Positions 23,901 to 38,900 of a DNA stretch of 64,000 nucleotides are shown in pieces. The translations under genes and the position numbers were made by a program. Below the pieces are notes generated by a model. It had not been told where the DNA came from, did no database searches, and was given only the letters and a program-made list of their open reading frames with translations. The DNA comes from Fasciolopsis buskii (taxonomy: Eukaryota; Platyhelminthes; Trematoda; Plagiorchiida; Fasciolidae): positions 1 to 64,000 of the forward strand of contig LUCM01005707.1 of assembly GCA_008360955.1 (NCBI GenBank). Reading direction: 5' to 3'. Position 1 is the first letter of the stretch, and each line of letters starts with the position of its first letter.

Positions 23901-26900
23901 ACCCAAGCATTCCGGTCCAGGCGATATTCCACTCCTCGTCCATTGAAACATGTGCCAGAATTGGCCCGTCTTAAACTCCCTTTTTTCTCTCTTCCCCTCC
24001 AGCTTACATCGCTATGGGAACCAAAAGTTCTCCTGGTCCTTAACACGGCGAGCTTCCTCACCCATGTAGTTAGCACTCGCTGTTGCAAAAGCGTCAAAGT
24101 CAATCATATGCAGCCGATTGCAGTCGCTTCCGAAACGCGGATCGCTAGGTGACCGCCAGTGCGACTCTCGCCTCGCCCGTAGCTGATATTCCTAGATAAC
24201 TACGAAAAAACAGCTACCTTCGCTTAACATATCCGAAGGACTCAACCAAGTTTGTCTCGAAAATCTTCTGAATTAACTATCCAATTTCTTGTTCCTTTTG
24301 GTTTTTGCATCACGGAAATCAATTTTCTTCAGTGAGCGAACTTTTCTCGCCCGAGTCGATCAGGCTCCATGTCGGCGGACCCATATGAATGTTAGTTTTC
24401 TTCAGATCTTAAAAATACCATCTGCGAACTAAATCTAACGTGGTCCGTTTTTTTCTGTGGACGTCACTTTTCATTGTATTCTCTCCTACCTCATTTTCCA
24501 TCATGCCAACAATGATTTCGCTTGCGACCGCAGTGCCGTCAGTGCCTCATTGAGTTATAATCATGAATAAATCTGAAACTTCCGAAGTCGTTTTGTCCTA
24601 GCTGATTTAAAAACTTTTTATGTTTCTTTTAAGTCATTCGTTCTCACTGCCTCTCTCAGGCGCGGCACACTGGCGAAGGAAACAAACCATGTGTAACTGC
24701 ACAAAGGCTCTGCTGTCGGTTGGTGCACTAAACGAATAGGCGAAGCTTGGAACGAAGTCTCTCACTAGGTTGCTTGAAAACAGCAAGAAAAGCTTCAGGG
24801 ATGTATCGACCGCGGACGACAGCTAGTAACCACTCGTCAATAATATAAAAACACTTTAGTTTGTTTGTACTGTGAGTCGGACTGAAAGGCAATGTGATTT
24901 GGTGCAAAAGTACGGTACAATTACCGTACTTTAATCAATCAAAACTGCACTGTTGAATGTTGATCCGCGTTTTCATTTCGCCAATTCTGTGCGAAAATAA
25001 TATAATAAAGATTGTTAGGGGAACTCACGTTTTCCCGAAGGTTTGGTGTTCTGACTGGTTGTGACTCTCGTGAAAAGATCATTTGCTCCCCTCCTTTTTA
25101 AGATCTTGCGCAACGACAGCTCCAATTAGTGCCAAATCTGCGAACGTCCTTAAGTGCCCGCGGGTTTTGTAATATATGATTAGCAATCTCATGAAAGAGG
25201 GATGAGTTTCTTGTCGTTTGTGAACACATCAGTCATATTCTCACGCACTGATCGTTGCTAGAGCAAGACCAGACTTTTTGAATTCATCGTTTAGCCTATT
25301 GTTTGACCTTCGCGAGTCTCATATCCATGACCATTGCTGCAGTTTGAAGTTTTTTTCTTTCTTAAGAGTGCATTATCTGCGATGTGTGCCGTTCTTCAAA
25401 TAGTTTTACCATCATCCCTCAGGTCGCTTTTGGGCATTTGGTTAGTTTTCATCATCATTCATGGTCTACGGAGTGTTGTGGCATGGGTTCTTCATGTCTC
25501 CGTTTCATCTCAACGTATTTAGACCGGCTGCTCCCACTATGTTTTGCATGGGTCGATTAACGACGGAGACCAACTCTTCACAAAAAAGTCTTTTTTCCGA
25601 CTCGATGTTCGTCGGTGATATCGCCTATCCTAATGCATTGACCACTCAGTTTAGCCCTCGTTGGGTCGTTTGATAATTTAAGCTCCGGCTTCCCCAATAC
25701 TAATCGGAGACTGCTCCTATACGCACTTTTTCCTGTAACCACTTAGAGGTAAATAGTAATATTGCTACCTCGAGAGCTTGAACATAGTTAAGTTCGTGTT
25801 TGAGATTTTCCTTCACGAACTGCTAAGATCATGGTTACTTTCGAGAACATAAAGGTCGCAGGTTCCAAATCTCCCAATGCCGATCAGCTTTCCCACCTAG
25901 CAGCCGTCTGTTGGTCGCGACCCTCTTTCTGAAAATAGTGCACTGTTATTTCATTAAGAAAAGGAAGTAAAGATATGTATGTATATATAAGTCATATGTA
26001 TGTAAGATTTACCACACAGCATCAGACCCCAACTCACCATTAAAAAACCATGGAAGCACTTTACACGTATTTCAACCTTTTTTAGTCACGAACAAAGGTT
26101 AGCCACCTCGCCAAACCTAGGACGCGGGCCCAGAACGAACGATCATTAGATGAACGCCTATGCAAGCTCTCAATCGTTTATCGAATATCAACTCCACGAT
26201 CACCGTGGACATGCGCACACTGGTCTCCTCCATATCTGCTGCATGTTTGTAATTTGGCATTGACTGTGGTAGTTATTTTTGCCAATAACTAGCAATTTCC
26301 ACTAGCCAGATATTTGCCTTTCCGTTTTGGTGCATTGAAATTACTCACTGTATTCTTTATTTGTTTACGTTCTCTTCCTCTGTTACAGTATTGTAGATGT
26401 CTTGGGAGAGAAAAACACGAGTCGCCAACTTCAATATCAGCTTATTTTTTGTTTGTGGTGCATGAGCTTTGATGCAGATCTCTCTGCATTAATGTGCCGT
26501 AGCCCCAATCTGCTTTCCACAGTCTCCGATATAATGCGTGAAGCGGAACGTGAAAAAATTACGCGCATCTCTTTGGCGCTCTTTCGTGTGAGTACGAGCA
26601 GTTTTTAGCATCGTTTAAATGGCTCGATGCTGTTCAGCCGCTCTTTGCTTTTTGCATTTGTTGTCCTTCTCCTTTTTTTGTCATTTCGCAACTGCAATTA
26701 CGACATCAATTGAATATGAACGGAAAACAACCGCTAGGCGTTTACCTAGTGTGGGTAAACGAATATCGATCTCAAATGACTTAAGCGTCTGTCACCGAAA
26801 GGGTCAGAGGTTCGAATCCCAAATCCGCCTGTCATTTTGGTGGTAGGCACAACTTATTGCCGGCTCGTTCCCTCACCGGACCTAACTAGACCTTATGTGA

Positions 26901-29900
26901 TTCTATACCACTCCAAGTTTCAAGGTCAATTTTGCTGATCTCTCTCCCTTGTGTAGTGTGCCCTAGTGGCTATGAGACGTCTTTTTCACTAAACTCGAGC
27001 TTTAAGCATGCCATAGAAAAGGGAGCGTGGAGTCTAGATGAATTAGTGTTAGTACGTTGGTGTTACACATATTTAATGATAGGTTCCCTTGGTATATGTC
27101 GTTTTTGTCCTACTAGGTCAGTTCAGGACGTGGCTGAATCTCAATCAGTTCAGTTTGTCCTGTAAGTTGCGGTGAACTCCCTGTTTGTTTATCGAGAGAT
27201 TCACTTTGAACGTGTTAAATGGCCGAATACTAGTGGCCTGCTGAGATCCTCGGCAGTAATGTTTTATCTGATTGCCAATTCTGCTCCTTATTTTAGTTGT
27301 ATCAATCTGCCGAGCAATTTGCGTTGTGCGGTAGATCCCCGAAAAAAATCAAAAGATTATCAGTATGAGTCTCGTTTAACTTAAGTCATCCAATACCTAA
27401 TAACAGAGCTTCGCGAATCTAGCGACGTCGGAGTCTAGGGGAGAACAAAAACAAGCGATACTAGTGGAAAAAAATGATTTTTTGAAGTATCACTACTTAC
27501 AGCTGTTCCAGATTTCTTCATTATATCCTTGCTTGTCCAGCGACCTCATGGCTCCTATCGGCGTTATTCTGTTCAAATGCCAAAACAGAAGTAGGGATTT
27601 GCCTTAGGGGGTCATACTCAGTCTTTGATCGGAAGACCTGATCGGTATGGTAACAAAGCGAAACACACCATTAGATGACCCTCGCAAAGTTTATTTTCTT
27701 TTGGATGATTTCAAATCAGAGCTCCAGTGCATCCTTGAGGTTTCACAAATTCGGCTCATTAGTCTATTCTCATTTATACTGTCTCAAAAGGCGATAATAG
27801 GCTGTGGCCTTATCAAACGATTAGTCACGTTCGCCGTGTCCTAGGCACTCGCGCTGGTTGTTTGGGCCCGCTTGCCCGATAAGTATGACCACACCGTATT
27901 CACGGTTAACCATCGATATAGCAGTCTTCCCCCTATTTGCAACTTAGGGACGTGGCGGGTGGTTCATACATACATGCATCGAAGGTTCGTCAAAACAATA
28001 GAAGGGTGGTCATTTACTCAAATTTTGAGACATTGAGGGGTCATTTGTATTTACGTTTTTATTTGAATGACTCTCGTAGGCATACGAGCTTAAATTCCCG
28101 CCAAAAACTGTTCGCCCAACATCACTAGATGTAAAGAAATGAAATGAAAGGTTACCTTAAAAATCACCAACTCGAGTGCGTGGAACTCGAAGGAAAACAA
28201 CGATACGCACCATAGTTGGAGTGCGTTTCGGTCTTCAGAATTTACTGTGCCACCCATATATAAAGCAGCAGAGTTTTTACGAGGGTCAATGGTTTAAGAA
28301 GTGAACCGAAAATTTGAGTGAGTTTCTTGGTGTGAATGATGGGCATGTTGGAGTAAGGTGACTGGGTGCTGCCCAAGGTGACAAAATTCAATGTGATTGC
28401 TAATAAGCATTACACTCAGCTTCCCTCGAAGACTAGAAGGAACCATTGATATTATTGAAGCCACGACGTTTGATTTTGAAATCTTGCTTTGGTAAGCCAA
28501 GGAATGTTACACCGGCATGGTAATGGATCGATGAACATATCTGAGGATGGCAAACTGTGAAGTCTGAATCTGTCTGAGTTTGCGAATGTGGAAGGACGGC
28601 TATCGTAGTACAGCAATACAACCGAATATGTAAAGGTCGATTTGTGTTGCTGCCTATATTACCTACTATATATTAGATAGAGTCAATCCCAATAATCTGT
28701 TATTTACAGTTATTCTGTCGAGAAGGAGTAAACTGCACTGCGAAGACTTGGATGGGTTCAGCTTAGGATCAGAGTTAGTGAAAAAGAGTTCAGCGTATAG
28801 TCGATTTCCTCGAAGTCTGTCTAAATCAACGTTGCCACAAGTAGATTGGCATAGCATAACGTCATCCCCATATTTTAAAACCTGAGTCGGTGGTATGTAA
28901 GTAAAATCAAAGATATGGGTTAAAAAATACGTAGGTAATGGACGGCACCCTTAAGTATCCCAGTGTTTTGAATAGGAACTTGGAGGATATCTTGCCTATC
29001 ATGATGATTTGTGCTCTTTCAATAACAGTCGATTCGCCATGCCTGTAACTGCTGTAGATATTTGAATATCTTTAATTTGTGTAATAGCCAAGATAATGGA
29101 ACGAAGTCAAAAGCAGAGGATTATCTAAGGGAATCACATGCAACTGGTGTTCCTTTCCCATTTACCGATTAGGTGTATAAATGAGGTAGTTGCTTCCATG
29201 ATATATTTACTAGGCCTTTAAACGGATTGAGGTGAAGCCGCATGTGACTGCAACCGTTTGGAACTAGAGATATATTTTGCATAGGTCTGTGTACAACTCA
29301 TGTATCACGGGAAACATGACGAAAGACGAAAGCAATGAACGAAAAAGAAGCAATATGCGAGGTTCACCATACGCCCCAATCCTTCGATCCTCCTTCTCTA
29401 CGTCATCGGCTGCCCGCCGGAATCCATGGTTCCTCTGTAATATTGACATCACCTGTTTGGCCAGATCAAGCTCAGTTCAGTTCAGCTTTTATAACCATTA
29501 GTCTTGTATCGACGTGCTCTGGTTGTGGCTGCTACCTCAGCACCATCTACCCAATCAGGAAAAAATGAGAACAGTGTGAAATCGAGCGCAAAATAGTAAA
29601 CTGAAGAACTATACAGAAGAACGGTTTCGAATGCAAGAACGCTACTTACTGCGGCGCTGAACCATATCATCTATTGTCTCCAACCGTCGTTTCGGGGGCT
29701 CTCGTGTACTCCAACTCGAAAGTCTAACTGCACCTACACGAGCCAGTCCACTGGCTAAAGCTTTCATTCATTCTTTCCATGACATCGACTGTCCGTCTGG
29801 AACCACCTCCCGACCATTATCTACATTGGAGAATAGCTTGCAACGAGGCAGTCGTTTTGTGGGTATGCGCAAAACATGTCCCAACCACCTCATCCTATTC

Positions 29901-32900
29901 CGATTCAGTCTCTTTTTCTAAGGACTGGATCCTACGATCCAGTATCTTACGCCTAACCTAATTATGCACAAAATACTTTCACCATATTCTATCAACACTG
30001 CGAAGATAACGATGTTCAAACACCGAAAGTCTTCCCATATCTCCTCGTCTCGACGTCCATGTTTCGGAGCCGCAGAGCAATACCGACCCCACTGGTGCCG
30101 TGTGTACTGGACCTTTGATGAATAATCGGATGTCACGCCGACGCCAATGGGGCCTTCTGTATGGTGAAGACACTTCTTTTGATATATAACCACCAGATGA
30201 GATACAACTACTCAGGTAACTAAATCTGCTCACCTCGTGCAGTTTGCTCTCCTGCAAGGACAAGGTTTGGCTTTGAGCCAATCCAGTCCTGGAACAGCAT
30301 TTCACACTTCAAATGTATGATACGCATCCCAAACATACAGGAGCGTTCAGGTGATGGAGAAAAGCTTGTAACTTACCTGAGTCTTCATTCAACAGCACAG
30401 TGTCGTCCGCACAGTCTAATTCAAACGGATTCCTGTTTGAGCAAATATCAATGCAACTATTCTCACATGAGGATAGAGCTATCTCCATAACCAACTCAAT
30501 GGCAAACTTAAAGAGAGAAGGTAAAAAGCGGGCACCCCTGACGAACGCCATTCTCATGATGAATTCTGATGCAAAATCGCGGTAAGCACAAACTTGGATT
30601 CCGTTGTTAACGTAGGGAGGTTGAATGAGTGAAATGAATTCCCGTGCCAAACCCTCAGATAGAGACAGCGCCAGGGAATCCACCAGCCAGTCGGCGGTGA
30701 ATAGTGGACCCGCAAACAGTTTGGATGTAATATTTACAAATTCACACGACGATCCATCCCCCCTCCTTTATACGGCACAATTACCGATCCACACCAGTCC
30801 CTAGAAATCTCTTCCCTTTCCCATATTGCTCCCAGGAGTTTTACTAATTACTATGTTAGCACTGCACCATTATCCGTGAAGACGGACGACGGCAGTCCGT
30901 CTGACCCAGGTGTTTTATGCCTTTTCAGAAAACCTATTCCCTTGGTCGCCATTGCGGATGAAAGACTGTCATTCATCTCCACAGGCTCACGTGCAAGCAT
31001 AAGTGAAACGCACACTGGCCGTGATCCAACTAAACGGTTCCCTAAGGAGTTGTGCCCAACGCGCCAGTCGACGGTCTTGAGAGTTGATCAGCGTACCGTC
31101 GTACTCCTTAATCATCTCGCTTACGCTTGTCTTCCATGGACCAATGTTCCTAATTAGTTGATAAATTTTGTGACTATCTCCAATAACCGCTCTCTCTCAT
31201 TTCCCTACATTTCCTTATCCACCACTGCTAGTGGGCGTTTCTCAGGCTCTTGGTCAGGGATTTGCAAGTCTCATTGTATGTTGAATCCGGGGGCAGATCT
31301 GCGACGACCCAACAGACCAGCTGAAGTCGAGGATATCCATCGTTTTGAGGTTTACATGTCCTGAATTCCTGCGTGGCGGTTACCGCTTAGTTCAGGGCTT
31401 GTTTGGTCTGCTCCCGGTGCTCGCTCGGATCGTAGACAATCGCATTATAATCTCCGATAAAAAGTGAAGTCGGCGGTTATTATCTTGAATTGACTTAGGG
31501 TATCCTGCCCGAGCCTTTGACTAAGCAACTTAACCTGCAGAGTCCTAGGATGATCTGAGGGTCACATAACCCACTGGGAAATTGTGACTGATTGCCTAAT
31601 CCTTGCATTCTTTGGATGGAAGTAGACACACTGTGTATAGTACACCCCTTCACCGCAGATTCCCGTGAGCATGTAGCTGTATATTTCGTAAGCCATTCGT
31701 GATCGATTTGGAATCAGGATTTAGTCATTCCTCAGAATGAGCATCAAAGAACAATCAACTCGATAGAAAGCACCGAACATTCCTCTTTGTATTCCGCCAC
31801 AGGCAGTGCGTATGACTTCGTCAGCGAAGACTATCCGAGCCTTTCGAGAGATGTTCAGGGAGAGTAACCAACTTGGAGCCTGAGATGCCCGCTCCCACTC
31901 ATGCTGAGACATTTGCACAAACCATGTAAGGGCAGTCTTCACAGTCATCTTCAGCGTAGTGGGCATGGAGGCTGTCTAACGAAAACGCTTCTTGACATAT
32001 GCTGATTTGTTATTTGGAGTTCGAACGAGTGTAATAGACTTCTAGGGGTCAAGTTGAATACATGATATGAGGATTCTCAGTTGATCCTAAACTTTCATAA
32101 ACAGCGATGAACTATTAGTGCTCATCAACCTGATCGCTACCATCATGAAAGAAGTCCGACTAAAACCAGTTTTCCAGCCATTGTCTTTTCGTTTCTTAGT
32201 CTAGACTAATGTAGTTCCAGAGATTATTCACAGCTTAACGGCAGCACAAACAGCGCATTTCGGTTCTGCAAATCAATACTAAGACTCGGCGAGTACGAGC
32301 GACGTGATCCTATGGTGTTGCTAAGATGATATTAAGCGAGAGAAAACGTAACGCAGTTAGTCGAAGGGCGCGCTAACTTATGCATTGCGGGTAATTCATA
32401 AGAAGGATGATGAAGCGGCTGTGGATTGCTTCCGTGTTTTCAGTGCTGGTGTGGACGGTTTTTCTGTATCATAAATCACTTCTTCAACAAGCTTTCCTCG
32501 CTAGTTAATACCGTGAAACGAAAATTAAACAACTCATCATTTTTCAACAACACGTGAGAATCTAAGGAATGGTGTCCCTATCCTTCCGTCGCGTAGCTAA
32601 TAGCAGGTGGTGGAGTAAGACGATAATTCACATTTTCCTATCGAAGACGTCATCCATACGTGAATAAGGAAGCAAGTACGGCGCTCTAATGAACTAAGCT
32701 ATCGGATGAAATGGACTAGCGTTTACAGGTGAAATCGGCGTTTGTCAGTTTCGGATATCTCTTGCGTCGCACAGGATCCGCTCATTCGCATCGCCATTCA
32801 GGTCGGTCCTGCAATTCGGTTTGGAAATATGACCGATGTAGAGCAAAAAATATTTGAAGACCGCGCGCGTTCGAACATCGATATCTTCATATAATCCCTC

Positions 32901-35900
32901 AAATGTGGTAGGAGATTCAGAGGTGGGACAAAAGTTATTAAGTCGCAGTTGATTCGATGAAACAGACACTGAATTTCGATAGTTTAAGACGGTTGAGAGA
33001 TGGGTCGCTCATATCTGTAGATCAACTTCCTCATTGTGCGCTTTTCTCCGAGGTAGGTAATGGTTTGAAGATGGGCCAAGTTAGCCAGTCAGTGCGTGGC
33101 GGAAAGGTATAAAAACAAACATTGAACTGTTCTGAAAAGGTCCAGTCAGATCACGAGCCTGGAGTCCTCGAGATACTTGAGCGATGTGGCTGAATTTCAC
33201 GGTTAGTATCGTTCGTGTGTTGAAGATGTTAGCGCGTGGTTAATGGTTAAGAAAACTGAAATACTGAGTTGAATTGAGTTAAACCAACCACTGGGGTCTG
33301 TCTTGATCGGTGACCACCCTAGGGGTTTTGGTGCTGCAGATTTTAAATCTGTTATTTTTCCAAAACAACCTACAATTTTCCGAGTATTTTGAAACTGACG
33401 TTATTTTAAATTTTGGACGGTTGAAAATTCTTGTGGCCGCAAAAAGATTAATCAAAACTCGCCCTCTGGCTGTCCTCTTCACGTATCGTCTAAGGCCACC
33501 CCACGAAACTGCATAAATGATTGAGCTCACTTTTATTGGTGGATTAGCCGTTCGAATTCCGCGTTCTTTTCTTCTGTGTGACTGCTCACCCAAGAGGACA
33601 GCTGGTCCGTTCCGTTTCGTTGTGCCACTACGAGGATTGGAGGCTCGAGCCCGAATTATTGTCTCCAACCTCAGTGTGTGTTCGTGTCCTGCTACACCGC
33701 AGGCTTAGTGTCCCGGTGCTGTCGTGCGAAGCCTAGTTCTTACGTCTTGTGCTTCAGCGTAGTGTATAGATCAGTCCAACTAGGCAACGCAACAGGGTCA
33801 GCACGTCGTTCGATGTACGAAGACATTGGGCGATCAATCGTCAGCACTTGACGAAACCGAACGAGGTCAAGTCGACCACACCTGTTAATAGCAATGGAAC
33901 GAAACTACTACTACAACTAATGTTAATTATTTTTTGTCTTAGCGGAACTATTTCCATTAAACTGTATATGAAAACAGACCCAATCAGCCAATGGGATGAG
34001 ACCGCTCCGTGAAGCAGCCGAGTTTTGCTTACGGTCCAAGTGGGAATGTTTTAGTTCATAAAAAAGAACGGAAATCGAGTTATACCAGGGATAACCGATT
34101 GAATGCGATTCTCCTTTGTACTACACTGTCGTGGCCATAATCACCGCAATCCTATGCATACTCTGGGAGGGGATACTATAAGCTGATTTCAAAACTGCAA
34201 AACGCTTTGTTTCGGCGCGATCAGTCACGCGACAGTGGAAGTCGACCAGATCTGGGATACAGGGCCGTCCAAGCCCGTTAGCGCTGAGGCTAGTGACTGC
34301 AGGCCTGGAGGCAAGGTGGAGAGCCAGCCATTCGCCCTAACTGTGAGACGGAAAAATCAGTGTGGTTTTCGTTGCACGTTCAGGGGCCATCAGGGGTGGC
34401 GTCTGAATTGTAAATCAGGAAACCATTTGCCCGAGAGTCTGGAGCCGTATCCTGTGTTTGACTGTGACAAATAAAAAGAAGCCGCCTTGTTGACTGGCCA
34501 GAGGCCGTTTAATCGTTCTCGTTTGAGTAGGCGTCCTCCGATTGAGTTAGAGTCAAGACGATCGGCTGAAGTCAGTGCCAACAACAGACAAGGTTTTAGA
34601 ACCCGCTGTATTTGGATTGGGTCGAGGAAACAGAACTAAAGGGCCGATTTCAAAACGACACGCGACTGTTTTTGGGTTGAAAGTAAGAAATCCAGTTTGC
34701 TGCCAGGCGATAAAATCAACGACTGGAGCTGCAAACAATCAGGATGAGAATATTGAGTAGAAAACTGAAGTGCACTAGAGACCACCTTGTTAACTCAGGC
34801 TTACAATTTGTTGAATCGAGTCATTGTTCAAAATGGTTGATTACCGAGTGAGGTGATAACCTTACTTTTCTGTTTGAAGTGTGCTATTTCGCATCGAGTT
34901 CGTACATTTTACATTTCACGTCACACTAGACAGTTCCATCATTTCGAGCGGACCTGCAAACTACATTCCGCTGCACCATATGCCAAACGGGGGATATCTT
35001 ATGCAGCTTTGGAAAGTGTACAGCTGAATTTGAAGGTGCTCTCGCAGATCTACTGTAATTTGCCTATGTGGGTTCTTTTGGGTAAAGCTAACACAACATT
35101 GCAGACTTGCATGCCGCGCAGATCCTAGCTGGTTTCTTGCAGTAACAGTAAGGATTCTCAACCGAGCTTATTTTGGACGCAGTCTTCGGTGTGTCCATCG
35201 TAACCACTTAACTTCGACAACAGTGTGGCCAAAATACACCGCGCCTGTATCCGATACCATGACGTGAATCGAAATGATGAGGATTATTCCGATTTTCTCA
35301 TTAGCCAGTTATCGATCGGTTTGCATCTCGTATTCACAAGGAAAACAAATGGATTATATTGGTGATGTGCGCACTGGAGCGAGAACCTGTCCTCGTGCTG
35401 ACTGCTCCACGATCGATCGTTCACTCGATTAGTGGTGGTTCAATAAAGCAGTTACCAGTTGACTGCCAACGAAATCTGGCCTCTCTTGGGCGACAGAGCA
35501 TAAATTTCACAAAGCGTGCACTGCACATGATGATCTTTGGCACTTGACAGCGGCATCCAGTGCTACAGAGTCAGTTGCACAGAGTCAAGCGATTAAAGTA
35601 CTTCTGGTCTACATTCACAGCTATGCGCCCCAAGTGAAATCACCGCAGCTAGCAAACCTGTGTAGGAGCTAACAGTTTTCGAACCCACGAGACTTGATAA
35701 TCACAAGAAAGTATCAGTAACCGGGACGAATTCTTTCTGCTATCCCCCATTCCAGATGTTCTGGTAGAAAGCTGACAAATTGCTGGTGAAATCATCTAGT
35801 CGTAGTTGTTTCAAAACAGGTTCAGTTTCAGCGATAAGTAGAAGTGAAAAGCAACTTTGGAGTATCGTATTACTAGCATCGTATTCTGACATTTAAGTGT

Positions 35901-38900
35901 TTATGCGTTGTAAGCACCTGCAAGGACATTCGGTTCAGCCCAGTTTGTGCAACCACTACCGATGCACTAATGTGCTCTGGTTTTACAAACTGGCGCGAAG
36001 CACTCCGTAATAGTGAAAAAAGTTTCTGAGGTCATAAGTCATAGGTGTAGAGAAATAGAAACGTCTAAAATGTAAGTGCACCAGCGATTGTAGCATGCAG
36101 CTATATCGCTTAAACTCCCACTGTCGCGTTGGGGTATCTCGTGACCCCCAACCGGATAATCTAACTTGATCTAATTGGGATAGCCCACTGGTTAGGGCTT
36201 TCACATCCTTTTCGCTGTCATAGGCCACCCACCTCTACCCGTCTTCGATCCATTACCCGCCTAGGAGAACAACATACTAAGTGAATCGATTTGCGAGTGT
36301 GCGTAGGCCGAGTCTCAGCTACCTTAACTCATTGAAAATCTGTACTTGTTCGGCCGACCGACTTTTACTCAAGTATGCAACTGTTGTCGGCTAGCTCTCC
36401 ACTCAGAATGGCCACTCTGACACTGACTCACACATGATGAGCCCATCGACTCCCACTCTATGGTCCCTAGTTTTTATCTCATTTTGGCCTCCATTCCAAG
36501 AGAGCGATGTTTGTTTCTCACCCAACTCGCTTTGCTACTCGAAGATGGCAACAACAACAACTTGACACATGTTGCAAGTTGGTTGGGCGGTTTGCTGCCA
36601 GTTCCCAGTGATTGAAGTGTTTAGTGGTTTTCCATTTTTGTTCCTGCTTGTTAGCCAGCGGATCCTGTCTGTAGATCAATAACGTCCGACCCCACCAACA
36701 ACCAGGCCAAACCAACACGGCATCTCGTTCTGCTAAGTGAACACATCGCATATTTATAGACTATTATGCTTACATATTTATGTCTGTCTGGCCTTATTGC
36801 ATTGGTTGTCGGGGTCGCACCTTGATTGGTCCATCTTGTTTGGCGTTGTTCACTTGATTAGGTTCATGTTTTGTTGTCGACTCAGGACCGCTCATCTTGA
36901 TTGGTTAGCACAACCCACAATATTACCTTCTGAGCTTCCGTATCCGCAACATTGCCTTCCAACCATGCCTGTGTCGACTGGCCGTCGGTTGCCAATGATA
37001 TGACGTAGTCTCACTTTGATATTGCTATCGACACTCGCTCGCTGTTTGACACAATTGGACTGCATCCACGATTGCGTATTGATTACCATTTGTCTAGCAC
37101 GGTCCATAATCGCACATCCACCAATAACCAATGAGATAGGTCCACCAAACTGAGGCGCAATGCCGTTTACACTTCCTGTCCCCCACATGCTCCTCTTGGC
37201 CAGCGATTTCTGTGGCTTTAGTGAGACGCCTACTAGTGTTCAACCAAAGCTTGCAAGAAGAGTAAATGACCGTCATGAATGACTACCGTAGTTAGAAATA
37301 GGTGTGTTCACATGTTCTTATGAGTACTTCTTCATTTGGTTATAGTCGTTATTGGAAAAGTCCTCGACTTCAACGGAACAGCGCAACTTATGCTTGAGTC
37401 TTGTCCAGTTCAAGGTATTACGTCAGCTGGAGTTGCTCAGCCAAAAGGACTTCAGCCACGATCCAGAGCTCACAGACGATATGGCGTTTCTGACGGTACG
37501 TTTTTAAAAAAGTATATTTGTTTTTCTCCGTTCAGTTTCGCTCTAGTGCAACAAATCTACTGGAACCTGATACGGTTGTATGCTCCATTTTTCACGATAG
37601 GGTTTGTGGGTCTCATCGTTGCTGCATTGCAGGCTGTGGGGCTCGTCATTTTCGTTACGTCCATGCTTATAGAACGTAATGGACAGGTTGCAAAGAATAG
37701 CGCTTCTTTTTTGAATATCTTTTTGTTGAAGCGTTTTACAGTGTGTCAAGTGAGAAATGCCCACTAATCTCGTTTGTGTTTGGTTTGACGAAGCAATCAG
37801 GTCGTTTTTAAGTAGAAGTTTAAACCAGTCGCGAGTCGGTTGTGTCAATTAAGTTTGCTTCCTTAGTGCACTTACCAGCAATTACACTGTTTTTTCAATC
37901 GCTTAATGATGAATATTCTCTCGAAAAATGACTAGTGAAGAGTCGTAGCACTTTGGTCGTTTACGGTCTGGCACGTGGTCAGAATGAAGAATGTTTGACC
38001 GATGATTTGACCACCGATTTCTTTGCAATTCCTTTGGTTCTCTTGGTTAAGAGTACTTTTTCTTTTTTTTTTCTCGCATACTTTACGCATAAATTTTGTA
38101 AATGTCCCATATTCCCCGTACTAAAACTAACGGAGCACGCAACAGCCGTTGTAAAATGCGGTCTCTATAGGTCAACAGTAGTGGTAAATTGGACAGCCGC
38201 TTATTGCTGTTTCTGACAGACCACCCAGTGGATCTGTTGTTCCAGCACCCGAACTTTTCAAAGTCGAACGTTTAATCCACACCTGGAGGTTGTGTCCCAA
38301 TTTTCGGCACACATGGAGATATAATAATAAGAAACAATAGTGCAGTCAGGTGGCAGTAAATGTAAGCGCTGCTTACCTAGATAAATACAACACCAAACAA
38401 GGTACGCGCAGATTATTAAGTTCAGGTAATAATTGAGGCTCTTGGTGTTTTTGTATCAGTGAACAAACCTTTGTTTCTGTAACTCAGTTTTGGAAACCTA
38501 CTAATTAAAAGCCGAAACGAACTAAGTAAGTCTGGTCTACTTGTACTTTCTTGACTATTCAAGACAACGTAGCTCGTTTGGCGGTGGTGCATGATAGCAA
38601 TCAATATACAGTCTGTTATATCTTTACAACTTCAACTCAAACGTTCTTAATTTTCGTCCTTTCGTAGGAGAAATTATCAGCCAGCGTGCAGGATGTAAGC
38701 AGTCTTGAGGAGTACACAACAGAGCTAAAATCCGGTCGGCTCGAATGGTCCCCCGTCCACAAATCAGAGAAGTTTTGGTGCGAAAATGCAGTGAAATTCA
38801 CAGACAATAACTACGAGTTGCTCAAGTATGTTCTTATTTTGGTATTCTGATTATCATGATGATACCACTTTGTCTGTGGTACACCAAAGATGATTTCTAA

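Noticed and set aside
33279..33668. 129-codon minus-strand ORF in intron 7
   Set aside because: No motif, splice context or conservation evidence. The length is within chance for this window.
34235..34474. Gag-like zinc knuckle
   Set aside because: The Cys/His spacing does not match a CCHC knuckle and no neighbouring pol sequence supports it.
37336..37767. 143-codon ORF over ATP6V1H exon 8
   Set aside because: The first part is a shadow frame of exon 8 and uses a non-ATG start. Only the hydrophobic right half is kept as a weak separate observation.
37536..37767. Alternative 3' terminal exon of ATP6V1H using the 40-nt GT...AG unit
   Set aside because: Exon 8 ends on a codon boundary and joining at 37,536 puts the hydrophobic frame out of phase. 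The true next exon at 38,668 matches the family perfectly.
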